From positions 1 to 61,749 of the forward strand of contig NZ_MAGP01000120.1 of NCBI RefSeq assembly GCF_002926165.1: a DNA stretch of 61,749 nucleotides, in the 5' to 3' direction. This DNA is from Micromonospora chalcea (GTDB taxonomy: Bacteria; Actinomycetota; Actinomycetes; Mycobacteriales; Micromonosporaceae). The position numbers were made by a program, and so were the translations under genes. Below, one piece after another: positions 1 through 8,209 of the stretch (position 1 is its first letter; each line of letters starts with the position of its first letter). Below the pieces are notes generated by a model. That model searched no databases and had not been told where the DNA came from. It saw only the letters and a list, made by a program, of their open reading frames with translations.

Positions 1-1
1 G

Positions 2-106
2 ACGTGCGGCTTCCGCGACGTCGGCACCCGCGAGCGGGTGGGCCGCGACTACGGCACCTGGCGCGACGTGACCCTGATCGAACGCCGCAGCCCCGCAGTG
101 ATCTGA
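2..106 (+). CDS. GNAT N-acetyltransferase, C-terminal end only
   Basis: Only the last 34 codons are inside the window, ending at the TGA at 104-106. The readable tail has a G-F-R-x-V-G-T-R-E-R-V-G-R start, then W-R-D-V and L-I-E-R-R-S. This is the characteristic end of phosphinothricin-type GNAT acetyltransferases, which transfer acetyl from acetyl-CoA to a small amine such as phosphinothricin or methionine sulfoximine. The acetyl-CoA-binding core lies outside the window, so substrate and activity cannot be judged. The family call is from memory of the conserved tail; the reading frame itself is clear. Confidence 0.6.
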   Translation, partial: TCGFRDVGTRERVGRDYGTWRDVTLIERRSPAVI

Positions 107-142
107 CGCTCCCCCGCCCCGGCACTGGCCCGTCCCGGCCCG

Positions 143-209
143 CCCGGTGATCAAGAAGTTTGTGTCCGGTCGGCGCGGTCCGGGAGACGTAAACCCCTTG
201 ATCACCGGG
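143..209. repeat. Palindromic interspersed element, copy 1
   Basis: CCCGGTGATCAAG at 143-155 is perfectly inverted at 197-209, and pairing continues inward with a few mismatches (GAAGTTTG against the complement of TAAACCCC). It shares the GATCA-x-GA-GTT core with the inverted repeat at 30970-31026 and resembles 16274-16340. It sits where the minus-strand broken gene at 207-483 loses its reading frame, so it may have inserted there. It could also fold as a terminator for the acetyltransferase upstream. Confidence 0.6.
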
Positions 210-483
210 TGAGGTCGCGGCAGGACACGCTCCAGGATCAGGTCAACCATCTGCCGGAACTCGGGGAGCTTGCGGCCGAAGATCGGGCTGTCCCCCGCGA
301 CCTCACCGCCGTTGACGAGCGTCGCGGCCGGCCCCGGCGAGCCGGCCACCGGCCCGACCCGGCAGCCGAAGGTGACGCGTCGTCAGCATGGATGTCGGCC
401 CAGGTCCGCTCCGCGGCGGTGTCGCAACAGCCGCAGACGGACTGCCGTACCTGGCGGGTGCTCTCGTCGATCGTCAGTGTCAC
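207..483 (-). pseudogene. Broken conserved hypothetical gene
   Basis: Two protein-like stretches lie on the minus strand in different frames. The first, from a GTG at 483, reads T-L-T-I-D-E-S-T-R-Q-V-R-Q-S-V-C-G-C-C-D and continues to about 380. The second, from 379 to about 213, reads V-T-F-G-C-R-V-G-P-V-A-G-S-P-G, then L-V-N-G-G-E-V-A-G-D-S-P-I-F-G-R-K-L and F-R-Q-M-V-D-L-I-L-E. The join needs a frame change and looks like an internal deletion. The C-terminus runs without a stop into the palindrome at 143-209. The Cys-x-Cys-Cys motif might bind metal. I recognise the pattern as a conserved actinobacterial hypothetical protein but know no function for it. Confidence 0.55.
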
Positions 484-574
484 GGCGCGAACCCGAGCGA
501 GCCGTGATCGGCCGCGCGTACCGAAGAAGACTTGACGCCCCGGCCCGCGAGCGCCAAGGTTAGTTACATGAGTA

Positions 575-952
575 ATGAACCAAAGAACCAGGATGGATGA
601 CGGCCGGCCGATCTTCGTCCAGATCGCGGAGATGATCGAAAACTCGATCATCGACGGGACGTACGCGGAGGAGACCCAGGTGCCGTCGACGAACGAGCTT
701 GCGGCGTTCCACCGGATCAACCCGGCGACCGCCGCCAAGGGGATCAACCGCCTGGTCGATGACGGGCTTCTCTACAAGCGCAGGGGGATCGGAATGTTCG
801 TGGCAACGGGCGCCGTCGAAACACTCCGGGAACGCCGCCGGCGCGAGTTCTCCGACCAGTACGTGCGGCCCCTCATCGAGGAGGCACGCAAGTTGGGCAT
901 CGGCACCGAGGAGCTGAAGAAGCTCATCGACACAGGGGAGGAACAGCGATGA
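575..952 (+). CDS. GntR-family regulator, YtrA type
   Basis: A 125-residue transcriptional regulator. Residues 12-78 form the GntR winged helix-turn-helix: P-I-F-V-Q-I-A-E, then V-P-S-T-N-E-L-A, then I-N-P-A-T-A-A-K-G and L-L-Y-K-R-R-G-I-G-M-F-V. The remainder is only about 45 residues of charged helix, without a FadR/HutC ligand domain, which is typical of the short YtrA subfamily. That subfamily usually represses an ABC transporter operon encoded directly downstream, and here the stop overlaps the ATP-binding gene by ATGA. The start is uncertain: ATG 575, or ATG 593, which is closer to the family consensus (M-D-D-G-R-P). A TTAC-ATGA-GTAA palindrome at 564-575 overlaps the first start and could be an autoregulatory site. 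Confidence 0.9.
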   Translation: MNQRTRMDDGRPIFVQIAEMIENSIIDGTYAEETQVPSTNELAAFHRINPATAAKGINRLVDDGLLYKRRGIGMFVATGAVETLRERRRREFSDQYVRPLIEEARKLGIGTEELKKLIDTGEEQR

Positions 953-1827
953 GCGTCGTGGCGGCAGCCGGGCTCACGAAGCGGTTCGGCGAGGTGACCG
1001 CTCTCGATGACGTCACCTTCACGTTGACGGGCGACAAGATCTATGGGCTTCTCGGCCGCAACGGCGCCGGCAAGACGACGCTGATGCAGCTGATCACCGG
1101 CCAGAACAGCGGCACCAGCGGCGACCTCATGCTCTTCGGTGAGCGGCCGTACGAGAACGAGCGGGTGCTGTCGCGGGTGGTCTTCATCAAGGAGAGTCAG
1201 ACGTACCCGACCGCGTACCAGGTCCGGCACGTGCTGAGCCTGGCCAAGCGGCTGTTCCCCAACTGGGACGAGGACTTCGCGCAGTCCCTGGTGGACGACT
1301 TCGACCTGCCGCGCAAGCGCAAGGTACGCAAACTGTCCCGCGGCATGCTGTCCGCGCTGGGCGTGACGATCGGCCTGGCCGCACGCGCGCCGCTGACCTT
1401 CTTCGACGAGCCGTACCTCGGTCTCGACGCGGTCGCCCGGCAACTCTTCTACGACCGGCTGCTCGCCGACTACGCCGAGAATCCGCGCACCGTCGTGCTC
1501 TCCACACACCTCATCGACGAGGTGGCCGACCTGATCGAGCACGTACTGCTGCTCGACCGCGGAAAGCTGCTGCTCGACGCGCCCAGCGACGAGCTGCGCG
1601 GCGAGGTGGTGGAGGCGTCCGGCCCGGCCGCTGCGGTGGACGAGTTCGCCGCCGCGCACCAGGCGCTGCATCGTGAGCAACTCGGCGGCGCGGTCCGCGC
1701 GTCGCTGCGCGGGTCGTTCGACGACGCCGAACGGACGCGCGCCAAGAAGCTCGGCATCGACCTGGCGCCGGTGTCGCTCCAGCAGGCCGTGGTGCGCCTG
1801 ACGACGGAAAGGACGAACGCGCGATGA
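949..1827 (+). CDS. ABC transporter ATP-binding protein
   Basis: A 292-residue ATPase subunit. Walker A is G-R-N-G-A-G-K-T at residues 36-43. The signature is L-S-R-G-M at 129-133, a common variant of LSGGQ in this subfamily. Walker B is F-F-D-E-P with D153 and E154, and the H-loop is in V-L-S-T-H-L. It begins inside the stop codon of the GntR gene (ATGA) and its own stop overlaps the permease start, so the three genes are translationally coupled. The order GntR, ATPase, permease matches YtrA-type operons, several of which respond to cell-envelope antibiotics. The substrate here is unknown. Confidence 0.93.
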   Translation: MSVVAAAGLTKRFGEVTALDDVTFTLTGDKIYGLLGRNGAGKTTLMQLITGQNSGTSGDLMLFGERPYENERVLSRVVFIKESQTYPTAYQVRHVLSLAKRLFPNWDEDFAQSLVDDFDLPRKRKVRKLSRGMLSALGVTIGLAARAPLTFFDEPYLGLDAVARQLFYDRLLADYAENPRTVVLSTHLIDEVADLIEHVLLLDRGKLLLDAPSDELRGEVVEASGPAAAVDEFAAAHQALHREQLGGAVRASLRGSFDDAERTRAKKLGIDLAPVSLQQAVVRLTTERTNAR

Positions 1828-2519
1828 CTCGTATCCTCGACGTCGCCCGGATGCACACCATCGCCTGGGTCAGCCAGTTGGCCTGGCCATGGGGCATCAT
1901 GGCCATCTCGCTCGGCGTCAACCTGCTGATCTTCGCCTCGATCGACGAGGCCGCGCCGGGCAAGAACACCACGGGCGGTCTGGTCAGTATCTACATCGTC
2001 TGCTCGATCGTCGCCGCCACCTCGATCAGCCAGGTGTTCCCGTTCGCGCTCGGCATGGGCGTCACCCGGCGCACCTTCTACCTCGCCACGGTGCTCGTCA
2101 ACGTGGTGCAGGCGGTCGTCTACGGCGTCCTGCTCTACCTGCTCAACCTGATCGAGGGCGCCACCGGCGGCTTCGGGATCCAGCTGCGGTTCTTCCGAAT
2201 CCCGTACGTCGACGTCGACAACGGGCTGTTGCAGATCGCCGTCTACGCGGTGCCGTTCCTGTTCCTGAACTTCGTCTCCGTCTTCGTCGCCGTCTGGTAC
2301 GTCCGGTTCGGCATGAACGGCCTGTTCGGGGCCGGCGCGGCCCTGATCCTGGTGACCGGCCTGCTCGTCGCGTTGATCACCTGGCAGGGATGGTTCGGTG
2401 ACATCTGGCAGTGGCTGAGCAGCCAGCACCAGGTCAGCCTGCTGGTGGGGTGGCCCGCCCTGATCGCCGCGGTGGCCGCCCTCGGGGGGATGGCGGCCAT
2501 CCGCCGGGCCAACGCCTGA
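1824..2519 (+). CDS. ABC transporter membrane permease
   Basis: A 231-residue integral membrane protein with about six hydrophobic segments, for example near residues 14-34, 56-76, 90-110, 135-155, 165-185 and 200-222. It has no recognisable enzymatic motif. It follows the ATP-binding gene with a 4-nt overlap, so it is most likely the membrane subunit of that transporter. The same GntR protein probably controls its expression. An export or immunity-like role is an inference from the operon layout only. A 14-bp hairpin at 2538-2570 closes the operon. Confidence 0.85.
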   Translation: MTRILDVARMHTIAWVSQLAWPWGIMAISLGVNLLIFASIDEAAPGKNTTGGLVSIYIVCSIVAATSISQVFPFALGMGVTRRTFYLATVLVNVVQAVVYGVLLYLLNLIEGATGGFGIQLRFFRIPYVDVDNGLLQIAVYAVPFLFLNFVSVFVAVWYVRFGMNGLFGAGAALILVTGLLVALITWQGWFGDIWQWLSSQHQVSLLVGWPALIAAVAALGGMAAIRRANA

Positions 2520-2537
2520 CGGCGGGCACGGATGGTC

Positions 2538-2570
2538 GGCCGACGATCCGCGCGATGCGGGTCGTCGGCC
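2538..2570 (+). terminator. Terminator of the GntR-ABC operon
   Basis: GGCCGACGATCCGC (2538-2551) pairs with GCGGGTCGTCGGCC (2557-2570) over 14 bp with one G-T wobble and a 5-nt loop. It lies 19 nt after the permease stop. There is no strong T-run, as is usual for actinobacterial terminators. Confidence 0.65.
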
Positions 2571-2662
2571 GCCACCAGCAGCTTCCCGGTCCGGTCGCAT
2601 CGACAGCTGTTGTCGGACCTGCTCGCTAGCATTGCCGCGATCGCCGACGAGAGGGGTGCGCC

Positions 2663-3382
2663 GTGGACCAGAGCGACCTCACGACGTTCGTGGACCGGAA
2701 CCTGCAAGGCGCGCGCTTCACCAGGTCGACGCTGGCCGGCGCGGTGATGCGCGGCGTCGACGTGCGCGGGCTCGACATCGACGCGCCGTGGCTCACCGAC
2801 GGCGCGCTGCTGGTCAACGGTGTCGACGTCGTGCCGCTCGTCGAGGCCGAACTCAACCGGCGGTTCCCCGGGCGCGAGCTGAGGCGTGCCGAGGATCCCG
2901 ACGGCCTGCGCGCGGCGTGGGCGGCGCTCGAACGAGCCTGGGCGGCCGCGGTCGACCGGGTCGTGTCCATGCCCGACGGCGCCGCCGACATCTCGATCGA
3001 CGGCGAGTGGTCGTTCGCGCAGACCCTGCGCCACCTCGCGTTCGCCACCGACGCCTGGCTCGGCAAGGCGATCCTGCGCCTGCCGCAGCCCTTCCATCCG
3101 CTCGGGCAGCCACACGCCGAGTACGAGACGGACGGACTCGACATGTCGATCTTCCCCGCGGCGCGGCCGAGTCTCGCCCAGGTGCTCGATCTGCGCGCCG
3201 AGCGGCAGGCCATGGTGCGGGACTTCCTCACGGGCGTCACTCCGGAGCTGCTCGCCGAGCCTCGGCCGTCAGCGTGGTCACCCGAACACGAGAAGCCGGT
3301 CCTGCACTGCCTTCACGTCATCTTCGACGAGGAGTGGGAACACCTCCGCTTCGCGGTGCGCGACCTGGACGCGCAGGCGTAG
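2663..3382 (+). CDS. DinB-like family protein
   Basis: A 239-residue cytosolic protein. The first about 50 residues have pentapeptide-like spacing (L-Q-G-A-R-F, then L-A-G-A-V-M-R-G-V-D-V-R-G-L-D). The rest resembles the DinB/YfiT four-helix fold: residues 80-230 contain W-S-F-A-Q-T-L-R-H-L and a late L-H-C-L-H-V-I-F-D-E-E-W-E-H. Histidines at these positions form the metal site in family members, several of which are thiol-dependent transferases. The GTG start at 2663 is preceded by GAGAGGGG. The NUDIX gene begins 6 nt downstream, so the two are probably co-transcribed. The substrate is unknown. Confidence 0.75.
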   Translation: MDQSDLTTFVDRNLQGARFTRSTLAGAVMRGVDVRGLDIDAPWLTDGALLVNGVDVVPLVEAELNRRFPGRELRRAEDPDGLRAAWAALERAWAAAVDRVVSMPDGAADISIDGEWSFAQTLRHLAFATDAWLGKAILRLPQPFHPLGQPHAEYETDGLDMSIFPAARPSLAQVLDLRAERQAMVRDFLTGVTPELLAEPRPSAWSPEHEKPVLHCLHVIFDEEWEHLRFAVRDLDAQA

Positions 3383-3388
3383 CGTCCG

Positions 3389-3838
3389 GTGTCCACGTGG
3401 ACCGGCCCCGCATCGGAGGCCTCGGCGGACGGCTCTCCCAAGGCGCGCATCGTCACCGGGTTGCTGTGCGACGGCAACCGGATACTCCTGTGCCACCGCT
3501 CTCCCCTGCGTCGTGTGCTGCCCGACGTCTGGGACCTGCCCGGCGGGCACGTCGAACCCGGGGAACCGCCCAGTGTCGCACTTGCTCGTGAGCTCCGAGA
3601 GGAACTGGGCGTCGACGCGGCGTTGCCGTCGGGTCCACCAGTGCACGAGGTTCACGCCGACACGTTCTCCATGCGGATCTGGCTGGTCGAAGCGTGGACG
3701 GGGTATCCGGCCAACCTCGCGCCGGAGGAACACGACGCCATCGGCTGGTTCACCGAAGACGCGCTCGGAGCGCTGCCGCTGGCTCATGCCAGCTACCCCG
3801 CCCTGTTCCGCAGGGTTCTTGCCGAGCGTCGCGCCTGA
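3389..3838 (+). CDS. NUDIX hydrolase
   Basis: A 149-residue protein carrying a complete Nudix box: G53, E59, R67-E68, E71-E72 and G74 within G-H-V-E-P-G-E and R-E-L-R-E-E-L-G-V. The glutamates bind the divalent metal that drives hydrolysis of a nucleoside diphosphate linked to another group. The Nudix box follows D-V-W-D-L-P-G, as in MutT-like house-cleaning enzymes. The start is GTG 3389, 6 nt after the preceding stop. Immediately downstream the sequence turns into mobile-element debris, so this gene marks the left border of the decayed island. The specific substrate cannot be read from sequence. Confidence 0.9.
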   Translation: MSTWTGPASEASADGSPKARIVTGLLCDGNRILLCHRSPLRRVLPDVWDLPGGHVEPGEPPSVALARELREELGVDAALPSGPPVHEVHADTFSMRIWLVEAWTGYPANLAPEEHDAIGWFTEDALGALPLAHASYPALFRRVLAERRA

Positions 3839-3900
3839 CCACGACGGACACGTCTCTCGGCACGAATGCGCGCAGGGGGAGCCTGCGGCTCGGTCGATCA

Positions 3901-4218
3901 CTCGCCCGGGCCGGGACCGGAAGTCGTCGCCCCGCCGGACCCCCACCCGCCCCGGCACCCGAACCGATCCGGGTCGAACGCCGCGTCAGCTGCCGAGGAA
4001 CCCTTGTCATCGCCGGCCAACGCATCCACGTCGGTATCCACCACGCCGGAACCACCCTCACCGTCGAAGCCTCCGACACCACCTTCCGCGTCCACAACGG
4101 CGACCAACTCGTCGCCGAGGTCACCCGCACCACTGTCAAGCCGATCGCCCGGTTCAAGGTCCGCAAACCCGAACCCTCACGCGCGGCCCGCACCCCGCAG
4201 CACCGGGACGAAGCTTGA
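3901..4218 (+). pseudogene. IS481-type transposase, C-terminal remnant
   Basis: Only the tail of the transposase is left. After a proline-rich linker it reads I-R-V-E-R-R-V-S, then L-V-I-A-G-Q-R-I-H-V-G, then F-R-V-H-N-G-D-Q-L-V-A-E-V, then A-R-F-K-V-R-K-P-E-P. This small beta-domain ends IS481/Mu-like DDE transposases in actinobacteria. The integrase catalytic core that should precede it is absent: upstream sequence runs straight into the NUDIX gene. The element is therefore dead. The tail ends at the TGA at 4216-4218. The stretch 3839-3900 holds nothing else I can recognise. Confidence 0.7.
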
Positions 4219-4284
4219 CGCCCGGCGGTGCCATTCCTAGCTTTGTCGCTCATGAGCTGGGGTAAGGAAACTGGCAGATCGACC

Positions 4285-4755
4285 ATGGATAGCACCAGGT
4301 TGACGAAGGCCCTCGGCTACACCGTCGGCGACCTGCTCCTGATCTCAGCCGAGGCGTTCGACACGCGGGTCGTCAGGACCACGCCCCAGCGCCTGCTCAT
4401 CGACTGGCCATGGCGGGAGGCGGACCCCGAGTCAACCAACTCATGGGATGGCACCGTGGGCTTTCCTCGTGACCCTGACGCGCACGGCTGGCTCAACACA
4501 CCGTGGCGACTGGAGCCCGACGCCTCCGAACTGCATGCCGGTGACCCTTGCTTCGTCGGCATCCCACCGACGGAGGTGCGGGTTACCTCCATCGAGAGGT
4601 TCGACCCTCCCGCCGACTTCGGATTCCTACCCCGGCCGGACTACGCGCTTGAGATGGTTCCTGTCGACGCGATCGAGGACCAAGAAGCGGGCTACGTCCA
4701 CTACCTCAACAGCCAAGAGCCGATCCACATCGAAGTTCTTGCCAACCCCGACTAG
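4285..4755 (+). CDS. Hypothetical protein in decayed island
   Basis: I do not recognise this 156-residue soluble protein (counted from ATG 4285, M-D-S-T-R-L). It is acidic and rich in Trp and Pro, with I-D-W-P-W-R-E-A-D, a W-D-G-T-V-G-F-P-R-D segment and an aspartate/glutamate-rich C-terminus. No signal peptide or membrane segment is visible. The frame is open further up to 4228; ATG 4252 is an alternative start with a GGGTAAGG-like stretch behind it. It lies between an IS481 tail and IS-end-like repeats, and by eye its codon use is less GC-rich than its neighbours, which suggests acquisition by transfer. It could be a cargo gene or the fixed partner of a lost one. Confidence 0.55.
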   Translation: MDSTRLTKALGYTVGDLLLISAEAFDTRVVRTTPQRLLIDWPWREADPESTNSWDGTVGFPRDPDAHGWLNTPWRLEPDASELHAGDPCFVGIPPTEVRVTSIERFDPPADFGFLPRPDYALEMVPVDAIEDQEAGYVHYLNSQEPIHIEVLANPD

Positions 4756-4805
4756 CCAGGGCATACACAAGCGCTACCCTCAACCGAAGATCGTCTAGCC
4801 GGACG

Positions 4806-4850
4806 TGTCACCCACGTCCCGAGACTGATCTGTCACGCAGGTCCTGAGAC
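4806..4850. repeat. Tandem IS-end-like repeats
   Basis: TGTCACCCACGTCCCGAGAC (4806-4825) is repeated as TGTCACGCAGGTCCTGAGAC (4831-4850): 17 of 20 bases match at a 25-nt period. Arrays of TGTCA...GTCCTGA units are typical of the terminal regions of IS481-group elements. It lies about 590 nt beyond the transposase tail, separated by the hypothetical gene. A second short direct repeat, GCTGGCAGCC twice, follows at 4859-4878. The full gap 4756-4967 shows nothing else. Confidence 0.5.
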
Positions 4851-4967
4851 CCGACATCGCTGGCAGCCGCTGGCAGCCGGTGTCGTAATCCGGTTGATGC
4901 GCTAAACGGCGATGCCAGTTGACGGGTTACACAAGCCCGGAGAGCGCCGGGCACCGACGGTGACACC

Positions 4968-5987
4968 ATGGTTCACGACGCTGGCGTGCTGGCAGCCTGG
5001 GCAGGAAGATCGCAGGTCATGAGCCGCATCGTGGACGTGTCGAGCCCTCTCGACATGCAGCAGCTTCGAGTCAGGCTCGACGATGCTTCGGTTGTTCAGT
5101 TCAGCCAGCCACTCGCCGAGGCGGAGTACAGGTTGCTCGCCGCGCTATTGGCGGAGCATCCGACGGTCACTCTGCGCGCGTACGGCTTCGACGAGGACCT
5201 CGCTACGCTCCGGTTCCTGCGCTGGTTCCCACGCCTCCGTCGCTTCAGCGTCGCCCACCTACACAACCTGACTGACTTGGCGCCGCTGCACCAACTGAGC
5301 GCCGACGTCGAGCTCCTCGACATCGGCGAGACCCGCAAGCCTCTCAACCTGACCCCGGTCGCCGCGTTCCGTGACCTTCGCCAACTGCGGATCGTCGCGC
5401 ACCGAGGCGGCCTTCCGGAACTGATCGACGCCAACCCCAACCTGCAGGGACTTTCGCTGTGGCGACTCCCGGTCGACCAATATCTCCCACTGATTGCCCT
5501 GCCCCACCTGCAGTCATTGGCGCTGACCCTCGGCTCGTTGGCACACGGCGAATGGCTGCTCCAGGTCCCCACGCTTCGCTACGTCGCGCTACGCGCAGTT
5601 CGCAAGCTCACCGACCTCGACCCGGTGACACGCCTGCCCGCACTGCAATGGCTGTGTTTGGACGCGCTCACTGCGGACCGACTTCCCGACTTCAGCTCCT
5701 GCACTACGCTGCTACGCGCCGACTGCACCGCCATGCGACACCTTCGGCACACGACATCCCTACAGGGCCTCGCTGCCGCACCCCAGCTGCGGGAGCTGTC
5801 GGTAACTGAGGCCCTGCTCCCTGCTGATGCGTTCAAGCCATTCGTTGATCACCCGACGCTTGAACACGTCAGCGTCGGCCTAGGCACCGAGCGCCGCAGC
5901 GGCGAGGCTGAGCAACTTCTGCGGCGGACACCACCACGCTCCGACACTGACTTCGCCGTGAGGTACGGCCTTCTACGCGTGCTGTAG
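4968..5987 (+). CDS. Leucine-rich-repeat protein
   Basis: A 339-residue soluble protein built from about ten irregular leucine-rich units such as L-R-F-L-R-W-F-P-R-L-R-R-F-S-V, L-R-Q-L-R-I-V, L-Q-S-L-A-L-T-L and L-R-E-L-S-V-T-E-A-L-L. They predict an LRR solenoid over roughly residues 60-310, used in protein-protein recognition. No signal peptide or enzymatic domain is evident. ATG 5019 (M-S-R-I-V-D-V) is an equally plausible start with GCAGG behind it. It lies in the remnant island with lower GC in wobble positions than the flanks. LRR proteins are uncommon in ordinary actinomycete core regions, which fits acquisition. The role is unknown. Confidence 0.7.
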   Translation: MVHDAGVLAAWAGRSQVMSRIVDVSSPLDMQQLRVRLDDASVVQFSQPLAEAEYRLLAALLAEHPTVTLRAYGFDEDLATLRFLRWFPRLRRFSVAHLHNLTDLAPLHQLSADVELLDIGETRKPLNLTPVAAFRDLRQLRIVAHRGGLPELIDANPNLQGLSLWRLPVDQYLPLIALPHLQSLALTLGSLAHGEWLLQVPTLRYVALRAVRKLTDLDPVTRLPALQWLCLDALTADRLPDFSSCTTLLRADCTAMRHLRHTTSLQGLAAAPQLRELSVTEALLPADAFKPFVDHPTLEHVSVGLGTERRSGEAEQLLRRTPPRSDTDFAVRYGLLRVL

Positions 5988-6060
5988 CCGGCCGCAAGAC
6001 CCGCGAGGAGTTCGGGTGCGGGATCAGAGCTGATCCAGCGTGGTAGCGGCACTGTGAGGC

Positions 6061-6277
6061 CATGGCCCGAAGTGGGCCGGCGAACTGCAACCCTTCAAGT
6101 CGACTCACGACCTGCGCAACCACTACGCTTCGGTCCTGCTGATGCAGGGCGAGTCGGTCATCACCGTGGCCGAACTGCAGGTGCATGCCGGACTCGGAGG
6201 AGCGCACCCGCCGGGCGGTCGATGAAGCGTGGGGTTGTGCCCCCGGTGTGCCCCAGGGCGAGGCACCAAACCGCTGA
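6061..6277 (+). pseudogene. Tyrosine-type integrase, C-terminal remnant
   Basis: One frame (6061-6180) reads F-K-S-T-H-D-L-R-N-H-Y-A-S-V-L-L-M-Q-G-E-S-V. This is the box with the catalytic His and Arg of actinobacterial phage/ICE integrases. A second frame (from 6182) reads P-D-S-E-E-R-T-R-R-A-V-D-E-A-W-G to a TGA at 6275-6277, the usual tail after the active tyrosine. The segment between them, containing L-G-H and the Tyr helix, is deleted with a frame change, and the N-terminal two-thirds is missing. It marks the right border of the island, 20 nt from the end of ychF. The gap 5988-6060 contains no gene. Confidence 0.75.
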
Positions 6278-6297
6278 CCTGCGGAAACGGGCCGGAT

Positions 6298-7383
<1,086 letters not shown>

Positions 7384-7441
7384 GACGAACCAGCTTACGC
7401 GGTTCGCCGCCCGCGCCGGGCAGGCAGGTCCGCGAAGCCTG

Positions 7442-8179
7442 TCACTCCGACAGCAGGCGCGGCTCGATCCGGGTCTCCCGGGCGGTGCCGTCCTCGGCGC
7501 GGACCAGCTCGTACGCGGCCACGCCCGGCCGGTCGGCCACCGCCTCGGCCAGCCGGGCGCCCCGGTAGATCAGCCCGACGCCGTCGTCGGTGCAGTGGCT
7601 GGCCGGGAGCGTGCCGTCGGCGACCAGCCGGTGCATCAGCGGTCGCCGCTGTTCCTCGCTGTCGTAGTGCACGCCGTTGCCGTACGGGAGCCAGCCCAGC
7701 CCTTCGGTGAAGGGCCGCAGCGTCGGGCTGTAGCTGTCGGTGGCGCCGCCGGTGTGCCAGCAGATCGAGCCGGCGGAGACACCGCCGAGCACCACGCCTG
7801 CCTGCCAGCACTCGTGCAGGATCTCCGGCAGACCGTGCACCCGCCAGACCGCGCAGAGGTTGGCCACGCTGCCGCCGCCGACCCAGATGACGTCCTGCGC
7901 GAGCAGGTGGGCGCGGATGTCCTCGACGTTCGGCATCGGATAGAGCGCCAGGTGGGAGGCGCGGAACCGGGTGCCGGCGAAGGCGCCGTAGAAGACGGTG
8001 AACCCGGTCGGCTGGTCCCCGGTGGCCTGGCCGAGGTAGCAGACGCGCGGCGCGTCACCGGCCCCGGCCAGGTCGGCCATCAGGTCGAACAGGGCGCTGG
8101 GCCGGGCGTCCCAGGGGCCACGACGACGGCTGGCGAAACCCATGCTGGTGGCGACGATCGTCGGTTCAGTGGCGGGCAC
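7442..8179 (-). CDS. Peptidase E-like S51 family protein
   Basis: A 245-residue class-I glutamine-amidotransferase-like hydrolase. The nucleophile elbow is G-G-V-S-A-G-S with Ser135, and V-I-W-V-G-G-G-S-V-A-N-L lies just before it, as in peptidase E (alpha-aspartyl dipeptidase) and cyanophycinase-like enzymes. H-C-T-D-D-G near residue 210 probably supplies the catalytic His. The predicted location is the cytosol and the likely role is dipeptide turnover. It lies 58 nt upstream of ychF on the same strand, possibly co-transcribed. The exact substrate is not determined by sequence. Confidence 0.85.
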   Translation of the reverse strand: MPATEPTIVATSMGFASRRRGPWDARPSALFDLMADLAGAGDAPRVCYLGQATGDQPTGFTVFYGAFAGTRFRASHLALYPMPNVEDIRAHLLAQDVIWVGGGSVANLCAVWRVHGLPEILHECWQAGVVLGGVSAGSICWHTGGATDSYSPTLRPFTEGLGWLPYGNGVHYDSEEQRRPLMHRLVADGTLPASHCTDDGVGLIYRGARLAEAVADRPGVAAYELVRAEDGTARETRIEPRLLSE

Positions 8180-8209
8180 GGGCGTCCTTCCGGCCGATGA
8201 CAGTGACGA

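Noticed and set aside
3839..4284. Intact IS481 insertion sequence
   Set aside because: Only the transposase tail remains; the catalytic domain and a matching pair of terminal inverted repeats are absent.
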